A DNA stretch of 44,111 nt from Sphingobacteriales bacterium (GCA_016200915.1 JACQDV010000059.1:1-44111); one strand, 5' to 3'; counted from the first letter of the stretch, positions 9,478 through 20,328 are shown. Translations and numbers: made by a program. Notes: generated by a model not told the origin, from the letters alone.

Positions 9478-10956
9478 GTGTCACAGTCAAGTATTCGCAA
9501 CGGCAAAGTGCTTGCTGAAAAATATTGCCAGTCGTGCCACCTTCTTCCTGACCCTTCATTATTAGATGCAAAAACCTGGGAAATGGGAGTATTGCCTGCA
9601 ATGGGACCGAGGCTTGGGATATTTCATTACGGTAGTGAAAACTATCCTTCCTATGTAAATGATCCGAAATTAGATCTTAACTATTATCCCAAGAAACCAC
9701 TGTTGAGTTTTGAAGATTGGCAGAATATCATTGATTACTATACATCCGTATCACCTGATAGCTTACCAAAGCAGGATAGGAAACATGCAATTCAAATGGA
9801 TATTACTGTATTTAGCGCCATGAAATCCGAATATAGATATACAAGCCCTGGTGTGTCGTATGTAAAAATTAATTCCGGGGATTCTTTGCATCCGCTTGTT
9901 ATAAGTGATGTATTAAAAAAAGATATCTATTTTTTCAACCGCCAGTTAAAACTAAGCGACTCTATCAGCACCCGTGGCCCTATTGTAGATATGAATTTTT
10001 CTAACAATGAAATACTGGCTTGTAATATTGGCATATTAAACCCTAACAATGGGAAATCAGGCAAAGCCGAACGTTTAACACTTTCCGCAACTGAAAAATT
10101 AAAGAACGATAACAATGTTTTATTTGATAGTTTAAGAAGACCTGTACAAATTACTCCGGCTGATTTGAATAATGATGGTAAGACAGATTACTTAGTATGT
10201 GAGTTTGGAAATTTAATGGGATCATTATCCTGGATGGAAAATTCAGGTAATGGTAAATTTAAAAAACATGAATTGAGAACTGTGCCCGGCGCTATCAAAG
10301 CATATATCAATGATTATAATCATGATGGCAATCCTGATGTGTGGGCATTATTTGCTCAGGGAGAAGAAGGCATCTTTCTATTTACTAATAAAGGAGGAGG
10401 AAATTTTGAAACAAAAGAAGTGCTTAGGTTTCCGTCAGTATATGGTTCATCCTATTTTGAAATGGATGATTTTAATAAAGACGGATATCCTGATATCGTT
10501 TATACCTGCGGAGACAATGCTGATTTTTCAATTATTCTTAAACCCTACCATGGGGTTTATGTTTTCTTAAACGATGGTAAAAATAATTTTACACAAAAAT
10601 ATTTTTACCCTATCAATGGTTGTTACAAAGCCATTGCCAGGGATTTTGACGGAGATGGTGATCTGGACATTGCAACCATTTCTTTTTTTGCCGATTATGA
10701 ACATCAGCCCGAAGAAGGGTTTGTTTACCTGGAACAAAAAGGCGATTTCAATTTTATTCCACATAGTTTACCGGAAGCTGAAGCTGGCCACTGGCTTACA
10801 ATGGATGCCGGTGATTATGATGGTGATGGTAAAATTGACCTGGTATTAGGAAATTTCTCTGTCAGGCCTTCAGCAACCCATTCGGAATTTGATTGGAAAA
10901 AGGGACCGGTTTTTTTATTGCTTAAGAATCAATCTCAGAGGCCTGCTTCTAAATAA
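9478..10956 (+). CDS. FG-GAP repeat protein with c-type heme motif
   Basis: The frame from the GTG at 9478 encodes 492 aa. It opens with a short cytochrome-c-like segment: CQSCH at residues 17-21 for covalent heme attachment, and LPAMGPRLG, whose Met42 could be the axial ligand. FG-GAP repeats follow (DLNNDGKTDYLV, DYNHDGNPDVWA, DFDGDGDLDIAT, DYDGDGKIDLVL), forming one predicted propeller. The GTG is probably not the true start: the same frame is open upstream, and from an ATC at 9382 it reads IKTVIKFFVFSGLLLPILSGCEN, an excellent lipoprotein signal with lipobox LSGC, but no ATG, GTG or TTG precedes it. The product is probably a heme-bearing surface or periplasmic lipoprotein. The gene ends 2 bp from the stop of the converging kinase gene. 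Confidence 0.85.
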   Translation: MSQSSIRNGKVLAEKYCQSCHLLPDPSLLDAKTWEMGVLPAMGPRLGIFHYGSENYPSYVNDPKLDLNYYPKKPLLSFEDWQNIIDYYTSVSPDSLPKQDRKHAIQMDITVFSAMKSEYRYTSPGVSYVKINSGDSLHPLVISDVLKKDIYFFNRQLKLSDSISTRGPIVDMNFSNNEILACNIGILNPNNGKSGKAERLTLSATEKLKNDNNVLFDSLRRPVQITPADLNNDGKTDYLVCEFGNLMGSLSWMENSGNGKFKKHELRTVPGAIKAYINDYNHDGNPDVWALFAQGEEGIFLFTNKGGGNFETKEVLRFPSVYGSSYFEMDDFNKDGYPDIVYTCGDNADFSIILKPYHGVYVFLNDGKNNFTQKYFYPINGCYKAIARDFDGDGDLDIATISFFADYEHQPEEGFVYLEQKGDFNFIPHSLPEAEAGHWLTMDAGDYDGDGKIDLVLGNFSVRPSATHSEFDWKKGPVFLLLKNQSQRPASK

Positions 10957-10958
10957 AA

Positions 10959-12446
10959 TCATTTGGAGTTAATGGCATTCAACCATTCTTTATAGTAATT
11001 CATAATTTTATTATCAGCAAGAGGTGAATAGAAAATTTTATTTGACTCAAGATGTTTTAAAGAAGAAATGTTCTTATAAACCCCTGTTCTAAGACCAGCT
11101 AAATAAGCAGCCCCCAAAGCAGATACATCCGCCATGTCTGAATTACTAACTGTTTTATTTAGCAAACTAGCCATAAACTGCATCACAAATTTATTAGCAG
11201 TAATTCCGCCATTTGTATTCAATTCCTTCAATGAAAGATTTGCATCGCTTTCCATTGCGTTTATTACATCTTTTATCTGATAAGGAATAGATTCAAGTGC
11301 CGCCCGTACGATGTGGTTTTTGGCAGTACCAAAACTCATTCCTGTGATAGATGCCCTTCTCTCCATTTGCCAATGCGGTGAACCCAATCCGCTGAAAGCC
11401 GGTATAAGATATACCCCACCATTATCAGCAACTGCATTTGCCATTGCTTCTGTTTCCCTGCTATCAGTAAATAAATTCAGTTTATTCTTCAGCCATTCAA
11501 GTGTTGCGCCACATGAAACAATTACGCCTTCCAACGCATAGTCAACTCTTCCCTCCACACTCCAGCAAACAGTGGTTACCATTCCATTTTGTGATGGCAC
11601 AGGTTTATCACCAATATTCATCAGAATACTGCAACCTGTACCTAATGTTGCTTTGGCAGTTCCTTTTTCAAAACATCCTTCACCAAAAGCAGCGGCATGA
11701 GAATCACCTATGAGTGCTGTAACCGGAATTGATGCCGGTAAAATTCCATTGAGTGTTGTTTCGCCAAACAGTGATGAGGACGGCTTTAATTGCGGCAACC
11801 TGATTCCGGTTAAACCAAATTGTTTAATCAGTTCATCATCCCATTGCAAAGTATGTAAATTGAAAAATAATGTTCTGGATGCATTTGTGTAATCAGTAGC
11901 ATACTCCTTTCCGTTGGTAAACTTATACAGAAGCCATGTATCAATCGTACCAAAGTAAATATTACCATCCTGCACAGCCTCCTTTATTTGCCTGTTATTT
12001 TTAAAAAGCCAGATGAGTTTAGTAGCAGAGAAATACGGATCAATTACCAGTCCGGTTTTTTCATTTACAGCTTTCGATAATCCTTCCTGTTTTAATTCCT
12101 CACAAATTTGTACAGAACGTTTACATTGCCAAACTACTGCAGGATATAATGGCTTACCTTCTTTATCCCAAACAACAAATGTTTCCCTTTGATTAGAGAT
12201 ACCGATTGCAGCAATCCCGTTTATATCGTATCCTTTATCCTTAAATTGTTCTAAACATTTTCTTACTGATATTAATACATTCTGATAAATTGATTCCGGG
12301 TCCTGTTCTACAAATCCATTATCAAAATAAGATGTGTGCAATGGTTCTGAACCTTTTGCTATCGCAATTCCTGCTTCATCAAAGATCAAAGTTTTGGTAG
12401 AGCTGGTACCCTGGTCAATTGCCAATATATATTTCTTTCTGTTCAT
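10959..12446 (-). CDS. FGGY-family carbohydrate kinase, glycerol-kinase-like
   Basis: This cytoplasmic sugar or polyol kinase of 495 aa phosphorylates a substrate with ATP. The N-terminal phosphate motif is DQGTSSTK (11-18). Its closest relatives by motif are glycerol kinases: NQRET (85-89), PAVVWQCKR (103-110), DPYFSATKL and TNASRT are all present. The residues that hold glycerol in GlpK map to Arg87, Glu88, Trp106, Tyr138 and the catalytic Asp248, but the following Gln of GlpK is Ser249 (GDSHAAAFG in place of GDQQAALFG). That change, and the company of an isomerase and a transketolase, suggest a ketose or branched ketose rather than glycerol. It is the last gene of the long operon; its ATG overlaps the stop of the DUF1593 gene (TAATG). 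Confidence 0.85.
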   Translation of the reverse strand: MNRKKYILAIDQGTSSTKTLIFDEAGIAIAKGSEPLHTSYFDNGFVEQDPESIYQNVLISVRKCLEQFKDKGYDINGIAAIGISNQRETFVVWDKEGKPLYPAVVWQCKRSVQICEELKQEGLSKAVNEKTGLVIDPYFSATKLIWLFKNNRQIKEAVQDGNIYFGTIDTWLLYKFTNGKEYATDYTNASRTLFFNLHTLQWDDELIKQFGLTGIRLPQLKPSSSLFGETTLNGILPASIPVTALIGDSHAAAFGEGCFEKGTAKATLGTGCSILMNIGDKPVPSQNGMVTTVCWSVEGRVDYALEGVIVSCGATLEWLKNKLNLFTDSRETEAMANAVADNGGVYLIPAFSGLGSPHWQMERRASITGMSFGTAKNHIVRAALESIPYQIKDVINAMESDANLSLKELNTNGGITANKFVMQFMASLLNKTVSNSDMADVSALGAAYLAGLRTGVYKNISSLKHLESNKIFYSPLADNKIMNYYKEWLNAINSK

Positions 12447-13861
12447 TATTGCGGGGTCACTGTTACAATTACTCTTTTATAACGTGTTAGTGCAGGAGTT
12501 CCTTTATCCGTTACTTTTAAAATCAAATGTATTGTTTGAACACTTTCAACAACAGGTGCTGTAAATGGTATTTCATAGAGATTGGGTGAATAGGGTCTGA
12601 AACTTATATTACCATTATACGTTCCGGCTTCTTTATACTGAAACCATAAATAACTCATAGAGTCCCCATCAGGGTCTGTTGTTCCGGCAGCACTAAGCCG
12701 GATAGTTTCACCCGATTTCACAAAGAGGTGGTCACTGTGTGCAAGTTTTGGTACAGGTGGATGATTGCATTCATTGTAATTTTTTGTTGTCCATAACATA
12801 CGGGCTGCAAAATCATTTTGAAATTCTGTTCGCCAGCGCCAAATTGTTTCCCTGTTTCCAACATAAGATTTTTTATCGACTGCTGAAACAACAGAGTCAT
12901 TTGCATTGGTCCAGATTGGTCTTGTTTCAGGTTCATCCTTTGGCCAGTTTTCTCTTTTGAACATACCGGTATTTGAATCTTCAAAATCCGGTAAGTAAAG
13001 TTCGTACCGGCCGCCCCACCCACCATAGTTTGGATGTTCCGGATCATTTAATCCATTACTTATGAGATTTAAAAAAGAAGGAGTGTCGCCTTCCATACCA
13101 TAAGCAACATCAGGATATGCTGCACCTAATGGTCCATGTCCCTGTTGTATATTTTTTGCTAACCACTCGTTTGAAGTTACCTCTGTATTTGAACCAGGCA
13201 GGGGAAATGCTATACCCAGCCATGTTGCCTTTGAATAATTATATCCCGGTGTTACAACAAAAAAGATTGAAGGAAAATTTTTTCTGATCCATGGGCCTGA
13301 ATCATCCTGGTCGGAGATAGTGTATACTCTCAGCTTTTTATAAAGTGCTTCCGCTTTCAATTCTGTTTTTGTTTTTTTTATTTTCCATAATGCCTGCGCT
13401 AAAGTATTAGGCCCGCCCCATACTGTAACCCATAAAGGACGGTCATCTTGTTTTTCTAAAGCTTTTATAATCCAATCCGAACCTTCTGAATCTTTTCCTT
13501 CCCCTACTCCATTCATACCATAAACTGCCAGCCCTTTTTTTATTAATGGTTTTAATTGCTCATAAGATGGATAGCCTTTTTCATGTTTCAATAAATTAGG
13601 TTGTACTTTCTTATAAGCTTCAAGCACTTTTATCATACTCTCAGGCGCCACTCTAGTTTGCTGATGAATGGATGTGGTGGCTATCAATCCTTCTACATCC
13701 CACTGATTGGAATACAACAGAAAACGAATCAATGATTGTGTGTCATCCGGATCAGCTTCAATATCTGATAATACAATCACTCTTGGTTTCCTGTTTGCCT
13801 GAGCAATAACAGTAAATGAAAATAATAGTAATAATAACAGCAGTATATTAAACTTTTTCAT
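12446..13861 (-). CDS. Secreted Sde182/DUF1593 nucleoside-hydrolase-like protein
   Basis: This 471-aa secreted protein has a cleavable signal peptide (1 to about 20, ending VIAQA). Its main domain is the DUF1593/Sde182 nucleoside-hydrolase-like fold: RVIVLSDIEADPDDTQSLIRFLLYS at 28-52 carries the Asp cluster that binds calcium in nucleoside hydrolases, and VTVWGGPNTLAQAL and YTISDQDDSGPW are family motifs. The C-terminal part from about 375 is an Ig-like domain (LSAAGTTDPDGDSMSYLW), as in the cellulose-binding protein Sde0182. The reaction of this family is not established; hydrolysis of a glycosidic or N-ribosyl bond is the natural guess. It is sandwiched between a nucleoside-hydrolase-fold gene and a sugar kinase gene. 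Confidence 0.88.
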   Translation of the reverse strand: MKKFNILLLLLLLFSFTVIAQANRKPRVIVLSDIEADPDDTQSLIRFLLYSNQWDVEGLIATTSIHQQTRVAPESMIKVLEAYKKVQPNLLKHEKGYPSYEQLKPLIKKGLAVYGMNGVGEGKDSEGSDWIIKALEKQDDRPLWVTVWGGPNTLAQALWKIKKTKTELKAEALYKKLRVYTISDQDDSGPWIRKNFPSIFFVVTPGYNYSKATWLGIAFPLPGSNTEVTSNEWLAKNIQQGHGPLGAAYPDVAYGMEGDTPSFLNLISNGLNDPEHPNYGGWGGRYELYLPDFEDSNTGMFKRENWPKDEPETRPIWTNANDSVVSAVDKKSYVGNRETIWRWRTEFQNDFAARMLWTTKNYNECNHPPVPKLAHSDHLFVKSGETIRLSAAGTTDPDGDSMSYLWFQYKEAGTYNGNISFRPYSPNLYEIPFTAPVVESVQTIHLILKVTDKGTPALTRYKRVIVTVTPQ

Positions 13862-13873
13862 TTGTACCGGTAT

Positions 13874-14908
13874 TTATTTAATTTGTTTGAACAACGCAAG
13901 TTTTGAATAAAAATCTTCCAGCAGCAAATGTGTATCCAATTGTGTGTACACTCTTATATTACGACCCGAATGATTTACTTCATACATTCCCTGGTTGTTT
14001 ATAATTGGTGACTGACGCAACGAATAAAAACTTGAGGAAGGATCTGGCTCAAAAGAAGATTGCAAAGCTGTTAACAACACCAGCGGACTATCTCCGGTTA
14101 TATATACCTCTCCAACATTAAAGTTGTATTTGATTGCCATCTTCATCACCCGTTCAATATTGGCAGCAAGGTATTCGCCAATCTTTCCCTGTGTTTTTAC
14201 ATTCAGCAATAATGATGAATAAGGCATCATTACCTGCCGGTACGCATTGCGTGGAATTTGCCAGATGGATAAGGATGATTTATTAAACACTACTTGCCCC
14301 GCTTTTAAATCAATACCAAGATTGTACTCCAGTGTTGTATAGCCCGGTGGTGGTGTTGCTAATTCTGTATATTCAGGTCCGCCGATCCATATCAGCGTTA
14401 ATCGTTTTGCTATCTCAGGTTTTAAAAGATAAGCACTTGCTATATCTGTAAGACCAGCACCACACACCACATATAACGGTTGTTTTGTATCATCCCGCAT
14501 TGCTTCTTTTATAATAGCATCTGCAGCATCAGACTTTTGTGCCGTACTATCATTTTCCAGCCCAAAATTTGATCCCTGGTAAACAGGAAATGCTTTACCG
14601 GGATACATAATGTTCAGCACTTCTTCAATTTTCTTTTTTGCATTGGTGGCAGTTTGTTTGGATGGATCAAAACCATCACCCGGTTTGAGATGTGAACCAA
14701 TAATTGCCCTTATTTCTACTGATGGTGATAAAAGATGGTGCACCAGTTGAAATAAACCATCGGGGTCGCCGCCAAAATCATTATCAATTATAATACGCAT
14801 CCTGGGTTTTACAAGGCTATCCGGGAAAATTGTTGAACTGCTTTTTTGTGCAAACACATTTATGCAGATAATGCTTAGTGTTAAAGCAGTAAATATTTTT
14901 TTAGCCAT
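13874..14908 (-). CDS. Secreted inosine-uridine nucleoside hydrolase family protein
   Basis: This is a nucleoside hydrolase family protein of 344 aa with a signal peptide (MAKKIFTALTLSIICINVFAQ). The calcium/ribose motif DxDxGxDD appears as IIDNDFGGDPDGLFQL, and the later EYNLGIDLKAGQVVF matches the conserved EFN...D..A..VF segment. The usual DD is replaced by DPD, so the site geometry differs from the classical enzymes. I chose the ATG at 14908 over a TTG two codons upstream because it gives a clean signal peptide. Cytoplasmic nucleoside hydrolases are common; a secreted one beside a second protein of the same fold and an esterase points to an extracellular glycoside rather than nucleoside salvage (inference). 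Confidence 0.88.
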   Translation of the reverse strand: MAKKIFTALTLSIICINVFAQKSSSTIFPDSLVKPRMRIIIDNDFGGDPDGLFQLVHHLLSPSVEIRAIIGSHLKPGDGFDPSKQTATNAKKKIEEVLNIMYPGKAFPVYQGSNFGLENDSTAQKSDAADAIIKEAMRDDTKQPLYVVCGAGLTDIASAYLLKPEIAKRLTLIWIGGPEYTELATPPPGYTTLEYNLGIDLKAGQVVFNKSSLSIWQIPRNAYRQVMMPYSSLLLNVKTQGKIGEYLAANIERVMKMAIKYNFNVGEVYITGDSPLVLLTALQSSFEPDPSSSFYSLRQSPIINNQGMYEVNHSGRNIRVYTQLDTHLLLEDFYSKLALFKQIK

Positions 14909-14944
14909 ATTCAATTCATTTATTGTTTTACCTGAATTAATTAC

Positions 14945-16129
<1,185 letters not shown>

Positions 16130-16211
16130 TTACAATTTTATTCTTATCAATATTTTAAATATCAGTTTGCTTCAATTCTATTAAAATGCGCAACAACTTT
16201 CTAAATAGAAT

Positions 16212-17180
16212 TTATTCTTTTTTCTCCCCTAACTTGTCAATGATAACTGCCAGCAATATCACTGCACCTTTTACTACCTGCTGCCAGAAAGGCGAAACAT
16301 TTAATAACACCAATCCATTATTTAACACACCTATAATGATTGCTCCCAATACAGTTCCCCGCACACTGCCCTTGCCACCACTTAACGAAGTACCACCAAT
16401 AACAACCGCTGCAATAGCGTCCAGTTCGTAACTGATTCCTGCGTTAGGCTGCGCTGAATCAAGTCGTGCAGTAACGATTATACCACCCAATGCAGCTAAT
16501 GAACCGGCCAAAGAATATACAATGAGTTTTACTTTCTTAATATTAATGCCTGAAAGCTTTGCTGCCTGCTCATTACCACCAATGGCATAAATATACCGGC
16601 CAAGCCTTGTCTTTTGTGTGACAACCACAGCGATGATCACAACCACAATTGCCAGCCAAACCGGTACTGGAATTTCAATGAATGTACCTGAACCGATATT
16701 GGCAAAATCTTTCCCGAGATTGCTGATGGGATGTCCTTTTGTATATAACATGGTGAATCCTCTTGCAATGGTGAGCATCGCTAATGTTGCTACAAAAGGC
16801 GGTACATTAAATTTTGTTATTGAGAATCCATTTATCCAGCCGATTAATGCGCCAAGCAACAAACCAGCTAATATGGCTCCTAACATAGTGAAGCCTACAA
16901 ACAGATCAGAGGAAGGAAATTCTAAACCATTTTTAAATAAACCGGCAGTAACAGCACCGCATAATGCTAACACTGATCCAACTGACAAATCAATACCTGC
17001 GGTTAAAACAATTAATGTCATTCCTGTGGCTATGCAAATGTTCACAGCAACTTGTCGTAATACATTCAATCCATTTTCTGCAGTAAAAAATTTATCTGTC
17101 ATTAATCCAAGCACAATGCATAACAGCAATAATGCAATCAGCGACTGAAACTTTTTTATATCAATTTTATTTTGACTCAT
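16212..17180 (-). CDS. RbsC-type sugar ABC transporter permease
   Basis: This 322-aa inner-membrane permease of the ribose/xylose/galactose (BPD_transp_2) family has about eight to ten hydrophobic segments. Family motifs include LTAGIDLSVGSVLALCGAV (about 60-78), SFGxTxxA-like segments replaced here by FNVPPFVATLAMLTIARG (124-141), and the conserved cytoplasmic loop AIGGNEQAAKLSGIN that contacts the ATPase. The end, AVVIGGTSLSGGKGSVRGTVLGA, is typical. The start ATG overlaps the rbsA-like stop by 4 nt (ATGA), showing translational coupling. It forms the import complex with the products of the next two genes and the binding protein. Confidence 0.93.
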   Translation of the reverse strand: MSQNKIDIKKFQSLIALLLLCIVLGLMTDKFFTAENGLNVLRQVAVNICIATGMTLIVLTAGIDLSVGSVLALCGAVTAGLFKNGLEFPSSDLFVGFTMLGAILAGLLLGALIGWINGFSITKFNVPPFVATLAMLTIARGFTMLYTKGHPISNLGKDFANIGSGTFIEIPVPVWLAIVVVIIAVVVTQKTRLGRYIYAIGGNEQAAKLSGINIKKVKLIVYSLAGSLAALGGIIVTARLDSAQPNAGISYELDAIAAVVIGGTSLSGGKGSVRGTVLGAIIIGVLNNGLVLLNVSPFWQQVVKGAVILLAVIIDKLGEKKE

Positions 17181-18697
17181 GCGATTGTTTCGGTTTTATG
17201 CAGAGCATATTTTAATATTCCGGCTTCAGTTGCTTCTTCAATGGCAATGTTTGCAGTAAGTTTCCCTTCACACATTACTAATACCCTGTCAGACACTGCC
17301 AGTATCTCCGGTAATTCTGATGACACCATAACAATACCTATTCCCCGTGCTGCCATCGATTTCATTAACTTATATATCTCTGCTTTGGCATTTATATCCA
17401 CACCCCGGGTAGGTTCATCCAATAACAAAACCTGCGGATGGGTTGCCATCCACTTTGCTAAAACTATTTTTTGCTGGTTACCACCACTTAAACTTTTTGC
17501 AGCAGCCATATCAGATGCTGTTTTTATTCCAAGCTGATTAATATAGTTTTTTGATAATTCTTTTTCCTTACCACTGCTTAATAAAAAACGCCAGCGTTCC
17601 AGTTGTTTTAAAACAGTAATACTGATATTTGATTTCACCGTTTGATTTAAAATCAATCCATGCAATTTCCTGTCTTCGGGAACTAATGCAATGCCTGCAA
17701 CAATTGCCCCGGCCGGTGATTTTATTTTTATATCCTGATCATTTACTATAATTGTTCCGCTTCCATTTTTTGGATGCAGCCCAAAAATAGTTTCCAGCAT
17801 TTCCGTTCTCCCGGCTCCCATTAAACCATACACACCAAGTATTTCACCTTTGTGAAGATCAAAGGATATATTATTAAGTACATTAGTGAACCGCAACAAC
17901 CAATGACGCAGGCAGAGATTTTTTACTGATAATAATACGGGAGCTTCATTAATTGTTCTGCCGGATTTTTCAAAACCCAATTGCCGTCCTGTCATTTTAT
18001 GAATTAATTCATCCTGCGAAACCGATTTCATATCACCAGCATCAACCGTTTGCCCGTCTCTTAAAATCACATATTTATCCGCAACGGCAAATAGCTCTTT
18101 TAGCTTATGAGAAATGTAAGCGATTGTTTTTCCCTCAGCTTTCAGTTGTGCAATGATGGAAAATAAATTATCTGCTTCTTTATCACTGATGGCGGAAGTA
18201 GGCTCGTCCATTATAATTACATCAGCCTGTATATGTAATGCTTTGGCTATTTCAACTAATTGTTGTTGTCCAACTTTTAGTGAAGCGATCTTTGTATCCG
18301 GGTGAATACCGAGGTTTAATTTTTTTAATAGCTGCCTTGTTTTATCCTGCATTTGTTTTTTATCCAGCAGGCCCCAATGATTAACAAGTTCGCTTCCGAG
18401 GAAAATGTTTTCTGTAATGGTGAGGTAAGGAACAAGATTTAATTCCTGGTGGATAATAGCTATACCTGCCGCTTCTGCATCTTTGGTTCCTGCGAAACAA
18501 ACATTTTTTTCATTCAATAAAATTTCGCCACCATATTCTGTATGCACACCAGAAAAGATCTTCATCAGTGTAGATTTACCGGCGCCGTTTTCACCAATGA
18601 TTGCATTCACTTTGCCGGGATATAATTTTAAATTGACATCCGTTAATGCCTTAACACCGCCAAATTGTTTACTGATATGTTTTGCTTCCAGCATCAT
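17177..18697 (-). CDS. RbsA-type sugar ABC transporter ATP-binding protein
   Basis: This is a double-domain ATPase of 506 aa. The N-terminal domain has Walker A GENGAGKST (about 35-43), signature LKVGQQQLVEIAKAL and Walker B VIIMDEPTSAIS. The C-terminal domain has GLMGAGRTE in place of a canonical Walker A, signature LSGGNQQKIVLAKW and Walker B VLLLDEPTRGVD. Such asymmetry is normal for RbsA/MglA/XylG proteins. It overlaps the DUF2291 gene upstream and the permease gene downstream by 4 nt each, so the three are translated together. Confidence 0.94.
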   Translation of the reverse strand: MMLEAKHISKQFGGVKALTDVNLKLYPGKVNAIIGENGAGKSTLMKIFSGVHTEYGGEILLNEKNVCFAGTKDAEAAGIAIIHQELNLVPYLTITENIFLGSELVNHWGLLDKKQMQDKTRQLLKKLNLGIHPDTKIASLKVGQQQLVEIAKALHIQADVIIMDEPTSAISDKEADNLFSIIAQLKAEGKTIAYISHKLKELFAVADKYVILRDGQTVDAGDMKSVSQDELIHKMTGRQLGFEKSGRTINEAPVLLSVKNLCLRHWLLRFTNVLNNISFDLHKGEILGVYGLMGAGRTEMLETIFGLHPKNGSGTIIVNDQDIKIKSPAGAIVAGIALVPEDRKLHGLILNQTVKSNISITVLKQLERWRFLLSSGKEKELSKNYINQLGIKTASDMAAAKSLSGGNQQKIVLAKWMATHPQVLLLDEPTRGVDINAKAEIYKLMKSMAARGIGIVMVSSELPEILAVSDRVLVMCEGKLTANIAIEEATEAGILKYALHKTETIA

Positions 18698-19326
18698 TGC
18701 TTAATAGAAATGCGCAGTGGTATAAATTCCAATCCCTGCCAGTGAATATGTTCTTTGTTTAATTCTACCGCTGCTACTGCATTAACTGTATTCCCTTTTT
18801 TTACAGCAGATTTAAAGGAAGGCAATACTTCTGAACGCACAATTTTATTTAACGCTTCTGATATACTATTCAGGTCGCTTGTGTTAGGATAATCTTTTAC
18901 CTGCACAAGCCCGGAAGCATCTCTTATGGAATTACCATAAATAAACTCCGTGGCAAGAGAAGCCTGTAAAACAGAATCACCTGCCTGTACATTTATTAAT
19001 ACTTCGTCTTCTTTTACACTGGTTACTACTGCATCCAGTTTCACCAGTGCATAGCGATAATTACCAACAGCCAGTGCATTAGTATATTGTGTAAAAGCAG
19101 TTGTACTGCTTTTATTTATAGCCTCCATCAATACCGGTAAAGCAACAGCGTTATCCAGCTTTACTGGAAATTGTTGTAACCAGAGTTTTTTACTAAAAGC
19201 GGTTGCATCAAATGCTATTGCTGTGTTATTACTTTTCCTTTCACTTAGCTTTTCAAAGTAAACAGATTTATAAGCAACCAGAACAACAGCCAACAGCAGC
19301 AATATGTATTTAATGTACTTATTCAA
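18694..19326 (-). CDS. DUF2291 family periplasmic protein of sugar ABC operon
   Basis: This is a 210-aa protein with one N-terminal hydrophobic segment (about 5-20) and a predicted periplasmic body. The middle and end (FIYGNSIRDASGLVQVKDYPN and EALNKIVRSEVLPSF) match DUF2291, a family found in some carbohydrate ABC operons between the binding-protein and ATPase genes. Many members are lipoproteins; this one has no cysteine in the leader and is more likely anchored by its signal segment. Position between rbsB-like (5 bp upstream) and rbsA-like (4-nt overlap) genes shows that it belongs to the transporter, but its role is unknown. Confidence 0.82.
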   Translation of the reverse strand: MNKYIKYILLLLAVVLVAYKSVYFEKLSERKSNNTAIAFDATAFSKKLWLQQFPVKLDNAVALPVLMEAINKSSTTAFTQYTNALAVGNYRYALVKLDAVVTSVKEDEVLINVQAGDSVLQASLATEFIYGNSIRDASGLVQVKDYPNTSDLNSISEALNKIVRSEVLPSFKSAVKKGNTVNAVAAVELNKEHIHWQGLEFIPLRISIKQ

Positions 19327-19331
19327 TTCAA

Positions 19332-20273
19332 TTATTTTTTACCGTAAGCGATATAATCATTAATGTTTTTTGCTGTTACCAGTTCTACCGCTACTGGTAC
19401 CTTCTGAGGAAAATCTCTTTTACCTTTTATATATTCATCTGCATATTCCGCCGCTGTTTCAGCCATTACTTTAGGAAACTGCATTCCTGTAGCCGCCACT
19501 TTGTTTTCTTTAATAGATGTAATCACATCTTCTGCACCATCAAAACCAAATACTTTTATTTTATCCGCTTTACCTGCAGAAAGCAGCGCCTGGTAAGCAC
19601 CCAATGCCATAGCATCGTTACCACAAAACACTCCGTCAATATCAGGATGTGCCTGCAGAATTGATTCCATCACTTCCATTGCTTTGTTCTGATCAAAGTC
19701 TGCACTTTGCTGCGCTACCATTTTAAAATTTTTATAATTATCTACCACACTGTGAAAGCCTTTGCTTCTTGCCCATGTGTTATTATCACCCACCAGACCT
19801 AAGAGTTCCACATAATTTCCTTTCTTATTCAATTGCTGAGTAAAATATTTTCCAACAGACACTGCACCGGAGTAACTATCACTTAAAATTTGTGAAGTGG
19901 CAGCAGTTAATGAATTAATCTCTCTGTCCATGCAAAAAACAGGAATACCGGCATCTTTTGCTTTTTGCACATTAGCTATTGAGCCATCAGCATCAGTTGG
20001 GTTGAAAAGTATTGCATCAAAGCCTGCTACAACGATATTTTCAAAATGATCACTTTCTAATGCAGTATTGTTTTGTGAATCAAAAATTTTTGCATCATAT
20101 CCTAATTCCTTTGCTTTATCAGCAGCAGTGCCGGCCAAAAAAACAAACCATGGATTATTGAGTGTAGATACAACTACGGCAATTTTATGCTTCTTATCCG
20201 CCGCTGATTTGCTTTTACATTGCAGCAGGAAACATAAAAGCATTAATAAAAAATATAGCAAGCCTTTTTTCAT
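19332..20273 (-). CDS. RbsB-type sugar-binding protein
   Basis: This is a periplasmic binding protein of the Peripla_BP_4 (ribose/galactose type) family, 313 aa. Cys19 after FLLQ could be lipidated; a glutamine before the cysteine is not a classical lipobox, so anchoring is uncertain. Family motifs are [56 protein letters not shown] and [13 protein letters not shown]. It captures the substrate for the RbsA/RbsC-type importer encoded downstream. The hinge-side residues resemble those of pentose binders, but specificity cannot be fixed from sequence alone. Confidence 0.92.
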   Translation of the reverse strand: MKKGLLYFLLMLLCFLLQCKSKSAADKKHKIAVVVSTLNNPWFVFLAGTAADKAKELGYDAKIFDSQNNTALESDHFENIVVAGFDAILFNPTDADGSIANVQKAKDAGIPVFCMDREINSLTAATSQILSDSYSGAVSVGKYFTQQLNKKGNYVELLGLVGDNNTWARSKGFHSVVDNYKNFKMVAQQSADFDQNKAMEVMESILQAHPDIDGVFCGNDAMALGAYQALLSAGKADKIKVFGFDGAEDVITSIKENKVAATGMQFPKVMAETAAEYADEYIKGKRDFPQKVPVAVELVTAKNINDYIAYGKK

Positions 20274-20328
20274 CCGGTATTATTATATCACCAACGCTGG
20301 TAATGTTATTTTGCTCCTGTTGCGTCGC

